A stretch of 64,000 nt of DNA from Levilactobacillus fuyuanensis (GTDB lineage: Bacteria > Bacillota > Bacilli > Lactobacillales > Lactobacillaceae). Positions within the stretch are counted from its first letter, which is position 1. Each line of letters opens with the position of its first letter. The notes below the pieces were generated by a model that saw only the letters and a program-made list of their open reading frames with translations, was not told the origin of the DNA and searched no databases. Where the stretch lies: the NCBI RefSeq assembly GCF_003946395.1, contig NZ_RHNZ01000007.1:62001-126000 (forward strand). Reading direction: 5' to 3'. The translations under genes and the position numbers were made by a program. Shown here in pieces: positions 7,844 to 16,270 of the stretch.

Positions 7844-9847
7844 TTATGCCTTGTCTTCCTCTTCTTTTCGGCGCCGTCGATATACCAAGAAAAACCAAAA
7901 TCCGATAATCATACCAATGATGAGCCACCAAAATGAAAAGGACTGCCAGAAATAATGTTTGTGAAATGCCGTATGTTTTGGTGCGGTTACTTTAGCTGCT
8001 GCCTCACCGTGATGCTGGACTGCAGCCGACCGCTTCTGTTTAGAATCTGGCTGTTGCGATGCTGCTTGCCGGACCGGTCTAGCCACTGAGCGCTCGCGGT
8101 TAGCTTGCACTGGCCTTCTCGCCACCGCACGTCTGGCAGGGTGCCGTGACGCCGCATGAACAGGACGCCCGGGCCGTTTTTTCGCTGGTGAAGGGCCGCT
8201 AATACTTGCAGCTGCACCTGAAGTCACAACGGTTCCCACATCATTATTGGGCACCGTCTCCGTTTGATAAACGTACGTCACCGTTTGTGGCTGCTCCAAG
8301 AACATCCCTTTGATATTCTTGGGAACGTCGTAGAGCATATATCCCTTAACCGCCACCGCATCGGTCTTGTACGGTTCACCGACCCGCCCATGAAGACTCA
8401 CATCCGCATGGAGTTTCTTGCCCTGCTGATCCACATAGCGGACAGTAACAGTCGCTTTCGCCGTGTGTGCAATTCCCGGCACCGTCGGCTTACCTGGCAA
8501 TTCTGGCTGTGGCGTTGAAGGCTTGGGCAATGTTGGCGGCGTAACAATCGCAGACTGCTTCCCATAAGTATAGGTCACGTCAATGTCCTGTGTTGTGTAC
8601 GCTCCCTTTGCATTCGCCGTTTCATGCAGCAACTTGTAGCCGGCTACCTCCACCGGATGTGTGGTGTACGCTTCGCCCACTTTCCCTACTGGTAACGTTT
8701 GATCTGGGGCAATTGATTTTCCCTGCTCATCGCGATAGTGCACGGTAACCTGCCCCGCAACTAACTGCCCAATCTGATAGGGCTGAACAATATCAAAAAT
8801 ATCCACTCCGGTCTCATCTTGACCTTCAGCTAATAAAAAGTTCTTGTCTGCTTGTGGTATCACATGAAAGCCTTCAAACTCAGTCAACCCTGGCTCTTGG
8901 TCTGGAATATACCAATACTCCAGACCTGTTCCGGCATCATCATAATAAATATAGTCAGTATCAACATTCATGTAAATAAGATTCCGGGCCCGCTCATGCC
9001 CACTCCCCGGAAGATCATAAAAATAAGCAATCTTCGAGTAGGGGCGGATCACCATATCAACAAGCTCGCCATTAGGCAATCGAAAGTCATTTTCTAGATG
9101 TGCCCAGCGATCATGCGGATCGACGCCAATCTTATCTAACGTCACGTGTTGATACTTATAATCCTTAACGGCCGATTGAATTGGCTTCAAACTCGAAAAA
9201 TCTTTGACATGATTATTGACGATCGACAAGTACGTGAGATTTTTTAGTCCTGCCAACGGAGAGACATCCTCGATGCGATTAAAATCTAAATACATACGCT
9301 CGATTCCTGGCATCTTACTTAACGGCGAAATATCCACCAGATCACCGAATAGTGCGTAAGGCGCGTAGTTATAATCACCACCGCTAAAGTTAACAAACGT
9401 CGCATTCTGTGCGTACTGCAACCCCTCAATTGAGAACTCTTGCTGACCATCGATATAGGTTGAAATATGGTTTGATTCGTCACGGCCATCGACATCGATT
9501 CGTCCCAAAAATTGCATGTCCAGCTGACTGATTTCACTGACATCCTGCCAATGTAGCGGCACTTGATCCTCTTTAACTTGCGCATTTAACTGATAGAGCA
9601 GCGATTGTTGCAACCGTTTATTGGGCATCCACTGATCAATATTCCCTGGCTTGCTGTCCGGTAACTTCCCCGCTACCAGCTTCGGGCCACCTTTTAACAG
9701 GGCCGCATGATCTGTCGGTGGCGTCTGGTCGGCATAGGCAATATGCTCGTCAACGGCCAACATGCCGGCAACTATCATCAAGGCCACAATTGATAGCCAC
9801 AGCTTAGCAGAAATATACATTCTATTAGATAGACTTAGTTCTTGCAA
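7844..9847 (-). CDS. LRR/MucBP surface protein with a C-terminal membrane anchor instead of LPXTG
   Basis: 667 residues from a TTG at 9847 that lies seven bases after GGAGGAGG. It parallels the neighbours: signal segment (residues 10-40), IDQWMPNKRLQQ near residue 70, leucine-rich repeats around 135-215 (ISPLSKMPGIERMYLDFNRIEDVSPL), a strand-rich domain, and two MucBP-like domains near 365-435 and 460-530. The C-terminus differs: an Arg/Ala/Pro-rich, strongly basic stretch (about 545-620) leads to a hydrophobic helix (FWWLIIGMIIGFWFFLVY) and a charged RRRRKEEEDKA tail. There is no LPXTG-like motif and no full KxYKxGKxW motif (MYISAKLW only). I infer a membrane-tethered paralogue with a cationic wall-spanning stalk. 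It has its own terminator, so is probably expressed separately. Confidence 0.88.
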   Translation of the reverse strand: MQELSLSNRMYISAKLWLSIVALMIVAGMLAVDEHIAYADQTPPTDHAALLKGGPKLVAGKLPDSKPGNIDQWMPNKRLQQSLLYQLNAQVKEDQVPLHWQDVSEISQLDMQFLGRIDVDGRDESNHISTYIDGQQEFSIEGLQYAQNATFVNFSGGDYNYAPYALFGDLVDISPLSKMPGIERMYLDFNRIEDVSPLAGLKNLTYLSIVNNHVKDFSSLKPIQSAVKDYKYQHVTLDKIGVDPHDRWAHLENDFRLPNGELVDMVIRPYSKIAYFYDLPGSGHERARNLIYMNVDTDYIYYDDAGTGLEYWYIPDQEPGLTEFEGFHVIPQADKNFLLAEGQDETGVDIFDIVQPYQIGQLVAGQVTVHYRDEQGKSIAPDQTLPVGKVGEAYTTHPVEVAGYKLLHETANAKGAYTTQDIDVTYTYGKQSAIVTPPTLPKPSTPQPELPGKPTVPGIAHTAKATVTVRYVDQQGKKLHADVSLHGRVGEPYKTDAVAVKGYMLYDVPKNIKGMFLEQPQTVTYVYQTETVPNNDVGTVVTSGAAASISGPSPAKKRPGRPVHAASRHPARRAVARRPVQANRERSVARPVRQAASQQPDSKQKRSAAVQHHGEAAAKVTAPKHTAFHKHYFWQSFSFWWLIIGMIIGFWFFLVYRRRRKEEEDKA

Positions 9848-10045
9848 AGATAATCCTCCTCCAGCACGTTGCTTCCTCTCATCCGTAGCAATTACAATCT
9901 CAGGTACGTTACCCTCTTGATTATACCGACGTTATCCACAGAAAGATACTATAACGTTAATTATTATATATGTTATTAATTATAAAACTGGCCATCTTTA
10001 GCGCCACTACAGCTATTCATCTCAATTACAGCTTGAAATTTTTCC

Positions 10046-10075
10046 AAAAAAAAGAGGCCCCTCTTGGTGGCCTCT
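10046..10075 (-). terminator. Rho-independent terminator after 10089-12206
   Basis: Minus strand AGAGGCC, nine-base loop, GGCCTCT, then eight T residues. Confidence 0.9.
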
Positions 10076-10088
10076 CAATCATCCTTCA

Positions 10089-12206
10089 TTACTGATCTTT
10101 TCGTCGAGACTTAAAACCAAAGAACCCAAGGACGCTCAACAGTAATGCCACGCCCCAGACCGGAGAAGTTGCCTTTTCGTCGGTCTGCGGTAAAGTTGTC
10201 GCTGCCTGACTATCTGGCTTCGTTGCTAGCTGTTGTGGCGATTGGCTGGCTGTCCCAGTTGGATTACCGGTGACTTGATCGCCTTGACTACCTGTTGATG
10301 CATCTGGCTGATCAATCGTTACTTGGCCTTCATCAGAGTCGTTACCATCTGGTTCATCTACGTCAGGATCAGTCGTTACTCCATCACCATCACCTGAATC
10401 TTCCACTTTCGCATAGATATACGTTACCGTATCATCACTTGTCCCAAACGTTCCCGAAGCATTACCTGGTGTCGAGACGAGAACATACTTTGTCCCATCT
10501 ACTGTGGCTGGTGAAGTCGTGTAGGTCTCACCTGGTTTTCCTTTTAGCAGCTGGTCGGCAGCTACTTTGACACCATCAGATGTTTGGAACTGAACCGTTA
10601 TCGTCACCGTAGTATCCGGTTGTGGATCAACTGGCGGCGTGACAGTCCCACCATCTTTCTTGTAGACGAAGTTCACCGTAATGGCCGCGTCGCCGAATGT
10701 CCCACTAGCGTTTGCCGGTATCTTGGTCAGCGTGTACCCTTCAAAACTTTCCACTTCAGCTGCATAACTTTCACCGATCATACCCGTCAACGTCACGGGG
10801 TCCTTCAAGGCCGTTCCCTTCTCATCCACGTAATTCACCGTGACCGGCTCGCCTTCATCGGCCAGCACGTACGGCGTAAATAGATTAATCACTCGGCCCG
10901 AGTTGCTATCAATATAGGTCGACGTCAGGAAATACGTGTAGGCATTCGGATAGGCATCGTAGCCGGCAAATGGGCTGGTCGTTGGTCCAGGCATTATCTG
11001 ATCAACAATATTGGTGTAAACGAGTTGATCACCCACCAATTTTGAAGTCCCACCATTGTAGTAGACCTTTGCCTGTGGGTGGTCGTGAATGCCAATCGGA
11101 AAGATCGGAATCCCCGTTCGATCACCGGCCACACTCGCCGTCAGGGTCACCCCTTGTGGTGCCTTCATCGGATTAGTCATCGTATAGGTCCGTGTCTTCT
11201 TATTGACGTAGACCACTGATTGTTCAACGACTTGGGCATCGTAGTTAAAGCTTTTTGTGTACTGCGACGCCTTCAGCGAAGACAAATCAGCAATACAGTT
11301 ATTACTGATTTGCAACTGGTTAACTTTAGACAGCCCAGCAATCGGACTAATATCCGAAATCCGGTTGTTCCCCATCTGGATAGAGACCAGATTTTCCAAA
11401 TGCCGCAATGGACTAATATCCACAATATCGCCACGGAAAGCGTTGTTATGAATATTCAGACTATTATAGAGATCTAACTCAACTAAATTCGTCGCATACT
11501 GCAAGCCTTCCAGTGAGAACTCGGTCTTCCCGTCAATGTAGAGTGACACAACAAATGACTGCGCACTTAATTTTTTCAATAGCAACATGTCTTCTTGAGT
11601 GACGTCCTTCGCACTAGCCCAGGTGCGATCCTTATTGTCCCGCTTTAATTGTTGCCACACTAAATTTTGTAGTGTCTCGTTAGGCATCCACTGGTCGATA
11701 TCTGCCTTAACCTGTGGCGTTGCTTTGACCGTCAACGCCACAGGTGCCGCAGCCCGGGCCGTCTTAGAGGCTACTTGGCCGGTAGCCATTGTTGGTGACG
11801 TGATTGCTGGTGTTTCCGTGATTGCTGCTGGTGCTGTCGGTGGCGTTAACGCTTCATCAGTTTCCGGTTCTATTGATTCATTTGTGTCAGCGCTTTCATT
11901 TTCAGGCACTTCAACTGTGATATCTTCTGCATCTGTAGGCATAACGTCCGTGACCGACTCCACTGGTACATCGGGGGTTACTTCGGTTGTCGTCGGCTGG
12001 TCGTTGGCCGTAGTTCTTAATGTTACTTCTTGCGTTTGGGGCGTTGCACCGGTCGTTGCTGCACGATTTGTGTCCGTATCGGTAGTTGTATCTGCATGAG
12101 CAGACACTGATTGCGTCCCCAGTAAACCCAGTCCCAGACCGGCCGTAAGTATGCCAGTGTATAGCCAAGGTTTACCGTGTTGGGGGGTATGCCGTGAGTT
12201 CGTCAT
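10089..12206 (-). CDS. LRR/MucBP cell-wall anchored surface protein
   Basis: 705 residues; ATG at 12206 lies five to six bases after AAGGAGGAG. Order of parts: export signal with a decayed KxYKxGKxW motif (HTPQHGKPW) and hydrophobic core ending near SVSAHA; Thr/Glu/Pro-rich stalk; IDQWMPNETLQNLV near residue 170; leucine-rich repeats around 235-310 (ISPLRHLENLVSIQMGNNRISDISPI); strand-rich domain; two MucBP-like domains near 450-515 and 535-605; Asp/Gln-rich spacer; LPQTDE at 672 with a membrane segment and KSRRKDQ tail. It is the closest relative of the 5425-7572 protein in layout and wording (EFSLEGLQYATNL occurs in both), so these look like duplications within one array. Confidence 0.92.
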   Translation of the reverse strand: MTNSRHTPQHGKPWLYTGILTAGLGLGLLGTQSVSAHADTTTDTDTNRAATTGATPQTQEVTLRTTANDQPTTTEVTPDVPVESVTDVMPTDAEDITVEVPENESADTNESIEPETDEALTPPTAPAAITETPAITSPTMATGQVASKTARAAAPVALTVKATPQVKADIDQWMPNETLQNLVWQQLKRDNKDRTWASAKDVTQEDMLLLKKLSAQSFVVSLYIDGKTEFSLEGLQYATNLVELDLYNSLNIHNNAFRGDIVDISPLRHLENLVSIQMGNNRISDISPIAGLSKVNQLQISNNCIADLSSLKASQYTKSFNYDAQVVEQSVVYVNKKTRTYTMTNPMKAPQGVTLTASVAGDRTGIPIFPIGIHDHPQAKVYYNGGTSKLVGDQLVYTNIVDQIMPGPTTSPFAGYDAYPNAYTYFLTSTYIDSNSGRVINLFTPYVLADEGEPVTVNYVDEKGTALKDPVTLTGMIGESYAAEVESFEGYTLTKIPANASGTFGDAAITVNFVYKKDGGTVTPPVDPQPDTTVTITVQFQTSDGVKVAADQLLKGKPGETYTTSPATVDGTKYVLVSTPGNASGTFGTSDDTVTYIYAKVEDSGDGDGVTTDPDVDEPDGNDSDEGQVTIDQPDASTGSQGDQVTGNPTGTASQSPQQLATKPDSQAATTLPQTDEKATSPVWGVALLLSVLGFFGFKSRRKDQ

Positions 12207-12512
12207 TGTTGCTCCTCCTTAATGATGGCTCAGCTAAAATATCCCGCATTTGTATTCAATTTTTTAAAGTTACACATCCCAGAAGTACGACCCCTTTGGT
12301 ACCCTCATTATAACCAGAATTATCCGAAATAGCTAGTGAATACGTGTGAAAGTTTACGGGGATGTGTATCGTTTGACTTGTCTAATGTTAATTATCCATT
12401 TCACGTAAACCGCTTTTATACCAGCATTTAATCACTTTACGCCTGCATTACCGCATTTTATTCCTGCTCATATTGTCAAAGTTACACAATTCGAGATATG
12501 GAAAACAATTAC
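12207..12512. other. Intergenic region upstream of the 10089-12206 surface gene
   Basis: No gene seen. It contains the leader of the surface gene (ribosome site at 12211-12220) and A/T-rich sequence. I could not pick a confident promoter. Confidence 0.4.
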
Positions 12513-12542
12513 AAAAAAATACTACCCATTTATGGTAGTATT
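12513..12542 (-). terminator. Rho-independent terminator after the glycerol facilitator
   Basis: AATACTACC pairs with GGTAGTATT around a seven-base loop; the minus-strand product ends in T residues. Confidence 0.85.
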
Positions 12543-12568
12543 TCCTAGAATTCGAATTGTATAAACTG

Positions 12569-13276
12569 CTACTTGATCCAAGCCTGTAACCCAGCGGCCA
12601 ACAGCCCACCAAGGAGTGGCCCAAACATTGGCACCCAAGCGTAGTTCCATTCAGCGGAACTCTTGTTGGGAACGGGTAAGATGGTGTAAGCCAGCCGTGG
12701 GCTCCAGTCACGTGCGGGATTGATAGCGAACCCGGTGGTACTCCCCAAGCCCATCCCAATGGTCATGATCAGGATTCCAACGATGAATGGCTTGAGCCCT
12801 TGCGTGAAGTCCCCCATATTCAAGAGAATAAAGATGAACGCCCACGTTGCCACAACTTCGGAAATGAAATTAAACAAGGGGTTCTTGATGGCCGGCCGAG
12901 TCGCGAAGATGCCAACACTGTTTCCGGCCGCCTCATCCGGTGTTGCTTTGAAATGCGGATAGAACTGAAGGATGGCAATGGCAGCGCCTACAAAAGCACC
13001 CAGGAACTGCCCAGCTATGTATGGCAATACGTCTGACCACGGGAAGAAGCCGAATGCCGCAAAACCAATCGTGACTGCGGGGTTCAAATGCCCATCAGAA
13101 CCGAGCATCCCAGCCACATAGACCCCCATAGTCACCGCCATCCCCCACGCAATACTGACAAACGTCCAGTCACTGCCAGTCGCATAAGACTTTTTGAGGT
13201 TGATTCCGGCACCCGTCCCAGTCCCCAACAGGATCAGAATCAAGGTTCCAAAAAACTCTCCTATAAATCCATTCAT
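12569..13276 (-). CDS. glpF: MIP-family glycerol/water facilitator
   Basis: 235-residue integral membrane channel of the aquaporin family. Both hallmark half-helix motifs are present: HLNPAVTIG near residue 62 and INPARDWSPRL near residue 185. The Asp after NPAR is typical of glycerol facilitators rather than strict water channels. The start MNGFIGEF at 13276 has AAGGTGG about ten bases upstream. It passively moves glycerol and possibly other small neutral solutes such as lactic acid across the membrane. It stands alone with its own terminator; no glpK or dhaB gene is nearby. The NlpC/P60 gene diverges from it. Confidence 0.92.
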   Translation of the reverse strand: MNGFIGEFFGTLILILLGTGTGAGINLKKSYATGSDWTFVSIAWGMAVTMGVYVAGMLGSDGHLNPAVTIGFAAFGFFPWSDVLPYIAGQFLGAFVGAAIAILQFYPHFKATPDEAAGNSVGIFATRPAIKNPLFNFISEVVATWAFIFILLNMGDFTQGLKPFIVGILIMTIGMGLGSTTGFAINPARDWSPRLAYTILPVPNKSSAEWNYAWVPMFGPLLGGLLAAGLQAWIK

Positions 13277-13478
13277 AAAATGACACCCACCTTGTTATAA
13301 TTTCGCAATAATTTTTCAAACTATTCATAGTCTACCATAACTCAGAAACAAAGGGGGGCTTGATTTTACGGCCTATCAGTCGGTATTAATATTCCAATAG
13401 AATCATCCAAGCCTTGTAATATTACATTAGTCGGTAAAAGCGTAATGCCAATAATATTGGGGCGTAACCATCCTGTAA

Positions 13479-13502
13479 AACTTCTAGGTTATCTTAGAAG
13501 TT
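13479..13502 (+). repeat. Inverted repeat upstream of the NlpC/P60 gene
   Basis: AACTTCTA and TAGAAGTT form a perfect eight-base dyad with an eight-base spacer, 44 bases before the start codon. It could be an operator or a leader hairpin; no U tract follows. Confidence 0.5.
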
Positions 13503-13546
13503 GTACTAAAGCGATGACAATTTTACATAAGGGATGGACATTAATC

Positions 13547-14326
13547 ATGCATATGAAGAAGATTGGTTTGGCAATCGCCTTTGCCGCTACACTGGTTCCC
13601 GCAATCAGTTTAGGCACAACCACGGCGCACGCCAACAGCACCAACACGATTGTTAGCACCAGCAATATGACCGATACCTCTTACATTCGTAAGAGCGCGA
13701 CCGGTTGGACCTACAACTTGGGTGGCACTGCTAGCAGCATGACCTTTGGCAAGAAGACCCACTACTTAAAGAACTACCCCAACACGACTTGGCACGCCAC
13801 CAAGAAACGCTATATCATCAAGAAGAATGGCGTGAAGTACCTCTACTATTACGTCACAAATGGCCGTAAGACGGCATCCGGCTGGATCTGGCATGGCTAC
13901 CTGCAAAAGAAGAACTACGCCCATACCACCACAACCAGCACGTCAACGACTGGTAACGGGACCTATGCTTCCATTTACAGCCAAGCTAAAGCACTTCTGG
14001 GTAAGCCTTACGTTTACGGTGGTAATGGTCCTAGCTCATTCGACTGCTCTGGCTTCACAAAGTACGTCTACAGCAAGGCCATTGGTCAAACGCTTCCCCG
14101 GACGGCCCAGCAACAATACAATGCCTACACGCACGTGAGCGCCAAGAACGCCCAACCCGGCGACCTGATCTTCTTTGGAACCAGTACGGGTAACATCACG
14201 CACTGTGGGATTTACCTGGGCAACAACAAGATGATCGATGCTCAACTTCGCGGCGTTGTGACTGAAGCCACTAACGTTTCCTGGTGGCATACGGTTGGTT
14301 ATGCCCGCCCAGCAACTTTAAGTTAA
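13547..14326 (+). CDS. Secreted NlpC/P60 peptidoglycan endopeptidase
   Basis: 259 residues from ATG 13547 (MHMKKIGLAIAFAATLV), preceded by AAGGGATGG; an ATG two codons later is also possible. Upstream in-frame codons lack a ribosome site and would bury the signal peptide. A classical signal peptide ends near TTAHA. Residues about 45-125 form a basic strand-rich region that may bind the wall. The C-terminal NlpC/P60 domain has the nucleophile in SFDCSGFTKYVY, the catalytic His in HCGIYLG and a later polar residue near WWHTVGYARP. Such enzymes cut the D-gamma-glutamyl to diamino acid bond or similar cross-bridges in peptidoglycan during separation and turnover. Monocistronic, ending in a terminator. 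Confidence 0.9.
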   Translation: MHMKKIGLAIAFAATLVPAISLGTTTAHANSTNTIVSTSNMTDTSYIRKSATGWTYNLGGTASSMTFGKKTHYLKNYPNTTWHATKKRYIIKKNGVKYLYYYVTNGRKTASGWIWHGYLQKKNYAHTTTTSTSTTGNGTYASIYSQAKALLGKPYVYGGNGPSSFDCSGFTKYVYSKAIGQTLPRTAQQQYNAYTHVSAKNAQPGDLIFFGTSTGNITHCGIYLGNNKMIDAQLRGVVTEATNVSWWHTVGYARPATLS

Positions 14327-14338
14327 TCAGCATTTTGA

Positions 14339-14366
14339 AGGTCGCGATGTGAGTCGCGGCTTTTTT
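14339..14366 (+). terminator. Rho-independent terminator after the NlpC/P60 gene
   Basis: GTCGCGA and TCGCGGC pair (one wobble) around six bases and are followed by six T residues. Confidence 0.85.
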
Positions 14367-14419
14367 GATTTCAGGAGACATCCCTACTTCATTCGCAAGT
14401 TCTGTTAGTCTTTCAAAGA

Positions 14420-14950
14420 TTAGAGTTGTTTTTTTAAACGTCCCCAATTTGTGATACCCATTATCACTCCGAAAAAGATTCCACCCAGAACAGAGCCCTT
14501 AATGTTACCTAATGAAACTAATTGCTGGACAAAATTGTCACCATCGAAGAACCAGTTGAGTAAAGCTTTTAAAAGGTACGTGAAAACTGCAAAGTAAATA
14601 GCTTGTCCCAGAGCTGACTTCAGAACGTGCCCCCACGCCATTGGCATATCACTGGCGTCAACTTCATTGTCAGTAAGGTGCGCACGATGACTAGCCATTG
14701 CGAGATAGGGACAAATGACTGCCCCGAAAAAAATCGAATTGAATAAGACGATACCGAGAAGTGCGTATTCAGGCGAACTAGTTGCCCAAAAAATAGCGAT
14801 GATTGGCGGCAATAACAGTGCAGGTACGCACATCATTAGTGCGTTAGTCCCAATACGATTAACTTCCTGACGTTTATATTCGTCAAAATCCCCTGAAATA
14901 TTGAAAAAGTGTTTTACAACTTGATCACGTAATGTTACCCCTTTTTTCAT
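14420..14950 (-). CDS. DUF3278-type membrane protein
   Basis: 176 residues. The N-terminus reads HFFNISGDFDEYKRQEVNRIG, the pattern I associate with DUF3278. Two hydrophobic segments at about 38-80 and two more near 115-135 and 150-170 indicate four membrane passes. The function of the family is unknown. Its start lies five bases after the stop of the XRE regulator at 14956-15144, so the two are cotranscribed. Regulator plus DUF3278 pairs are common in Firmicutes and are probably self-regulated. Confidence 0.75.
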   Translation of the reverse strand: MKKGVTLRDQVVKHFFNISGDFDEYKRQEVNRIGTNALMMCVPALLLPPIIAIFWATSSPEYALLGIVLFNSIFFGAVICPYLAMASHRAHLTDNEVDASDMPMAWGHVLKSALGQAIYFAVFTYLLKALLNWFFDGDNFVQQLVSLGNIKGSVLGGIFFGVIMGITNWGRLKKQL

Positions 14951-14955
14951 AATAA

Positions 14956-15144
14956 TTACTCCTCCCAGAATAAATGGTTCAAATCCGTATTAAGGGCCTT
15001 TGCCAACCGTATACATAGATCAAGTGACGGATTATATTTATCATTTTCGACTAAATTAATGGTCTGACGGGCAACAGCCACCTGTTTGGCAAGTTGATAC
15101 TGAGTTAAGCCTGCCACTTTCCGAAATTCTTTGACGCGGTTCAC
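14956..15144 (-). CDS. XRE-family small DNA-binding regulator
   Basis: 62 residues starting VNRVKEFRKVAGLTQYQLAK from a GTG at 15144, five bases after AGAGGTGA; a longer in-frame ATG upstream lacks a ribosome site and adds residues not usual for the family. The helix-turn-helix is TQYQLAKQVAVARQTINLVEN, as in Cro/C1 and YdaS-like mini-regulators of about 65-70 residues. It is the first gene of a two-gene operon with the DUF3278 membrane protein and has a consensus promoter at 15188-15216. A/T-rich motifs (GACATATG, GTCATATATAT, CACATATA) around that promoter may be its operator. Confidence 0.88.
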   Translation of the reverse strand: MNRVKEFRKVAGLTQYQLAKQVAVARQTINLVENDKYNPSLDLCIRLAKALNTDLNHLFWEE

Positions 15145-15187
15145 GCAGGTCACCTCTTTTGAAATGTTAGATATATATGACATTTTT

Positions 15188-15216
15188 AGTATAGAAGCAT
15201 ATCATCCATATGTCAA
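15188..15216 (-). promoter_or_regulatory. Sigma-A promoter of the XRE/DUF3278 operon
   Basis: On the minus strand TTGACA (15216-15211), a 17-base spacer and TATACT (15193-15188). Related ATATG/CATAT motifs overlap it (15170-15235) and suggest autoregulation. Confidence 0.8.
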
Positions 15217-15339
15217 CTATATGTGACTTTTCAAAAAGTAAACGCATGTTCTTTACTAACTACGTGTAAGCCTTAATCACCCTGTCAGAACGTTGTAACA
15301 AGTATATCAATTGCCGAATGTGGGCTTTGAAAGCTGTAC

Positions 15340-15369
15340 AAAAAAACTGCCACTCCATCGAGTAGCAGC
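15340..15369 (-). terminator. Rho-independent terminator after the Spx-like gene
   Basis: Minus strand CTGCTACTC-GATG-GAGTGGCAG (one wobble) followed by seven T residues. Confidence 0.88.
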
Positions 15370-15389
15370 CTTTATTTACATATTCATTA

Positions 15390-15818
15390 CTATGCTGGTG
15401 ATACATCCAGGTTCTTGTTGCCACCGTTTAAAATCTTGAAGAAACTAGCCAGTTCCTTCTTCCGATATGCAGCGGGAACGAATTCCCGGATGGTCTCCAA
15501 GTCGAAGCCGGTCGCTAACTTGTTGCGGTCAACGACGATCGGATTCTTTAAGATCCCTGGGTTCTTTTGTAAGAGATCCACGAGCTCGTTCATCCCCATG
15601 TCTTGCACAGAATCGGGTAAAGCCTTGTAGGCCTTAGAACGGGTAGAGATCAGGTCGTCAGTCCCATCTTCAGTCAGGGACAACATGTATAGAATTTCTT
15701 CACGTGTTAAGGGTTGTTTTTTAATGTCACGAGCAGTAAAGATGGCGTCGTGGTTAGCAAGCCACTTCATGGCCTTCGTTACCGCAGTAGTCTTAGCATG
15801 AAAGTACATTTTAATCAT
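15390..15818 (-). CDS. spx: Spx/ArsC-family regulator lacking the redox CxxC
   Basis: 142 residues from ATG 15818 (MIKMYFHAKTTAVTKAMKWL), seven bases after GGAGGG. The fold signature of ArsC/Spx is present: thioredoxin-like first strand, then DIKKQPLTREEIL, and the C-terminal IVVDRNKLATGFDLETIREFVPAAYRK. Canonical Spx has CxxC near residues 10-13 for disulfide stress sensing; here the segment is HAKTTAVTK, with no cysteine. Spx proteins bind the RNA polymerase alpha C-terminal domain and reprogramme transcription. This paralogue should be redox-blind, perhaps controlled by level only. A CIRCE-like element sits just upstream (15862-15887), which would link it to HrcA heat-shock control. Single gene with terminator. 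Confidence 0.85.
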   Translation of the reverse strand: MIKMYFHAKTTAVTKAMKWLANHDAIFTARDIKKQPLTREEILYMLSLTEDGTDDLISTRSKAYKALPDSVQDMGMNELVDLLQKNPGILKNPIVVDRNKLATGFDLETIREFVPAAYRKKELASFFKILNGGNKNLDVSPA

Positions 15819-15861
15819 AGAATCGCCCTCCAATTATCTTCTCTTCGATGAGGTACCAGAT

Positions 15862-15887
15862 TTAGCACTCTTTTGCTGGAGTGCTAA
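15862..15887 (-). promoter_or_regulatory. CIRCE-like HrcA operator with an 8-base spacer
   Basis: TTAGCACTC (15862-15870), eight bases, GAGTGCTAA (15879-15887). Both nine-base arms match CIRCE perfectly; the usual spacer is nine. It lies 44 bases upstream of the Spx-like start and directly follows a TATAAA-like -10 string on the minus strand, the usual place for CIRCE. Confidence 0.75.
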
Positions 15888-16202
15888 TTTATATTTTCAT
15901 TGTACACCACAATGAGAAATGATGAAACCCATTACCCTCAGCTAAGCTCACCTTTTAATAATTTCGCAAGAATCTTGCAAATCGGTGATTTATCAGCAAT
16001 CCCGATACAACGGGCTTACAGTAACCTTACCAAGATAATCCAACCTTTCTAGGATAGAAAAATGAAATTTTTATGAATTTGTTAGGGCTTACATTTTTTG
16101 AGTCCTCATGAAAGCCTCACGCGTCCTTTTGGTCCAGATTTCTTAAAGGTTGGAAACAGTGTACCATTTTTCATCGATAAAAGTCCTTGATTTGAATCAA
16201 AA
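15888..16202. other. Intergenic region with no recognised feature
   Basis: A/T-rich sequence between the Spx-like promoter and the terminator of the beta-helix gene. No ORF, dyad or RNA was seen. Confidence 0.4.
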
Positions 16203-16247
16203 AAATAAAAAAGACACAATCCCCTAAAATCAGTGAGATTGTATCTT
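16203..16247 (-). terminator. Rho-independent terminator after the beta-helix gene
   Basis: Minus strand AGATACAATC pairs with GATTGTGTCT (one wobble) and is followed by six T residues. Confidence 0.85.
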
Positions 16248-16270
16248 CCTAAAACGATAATCCTATTAAA

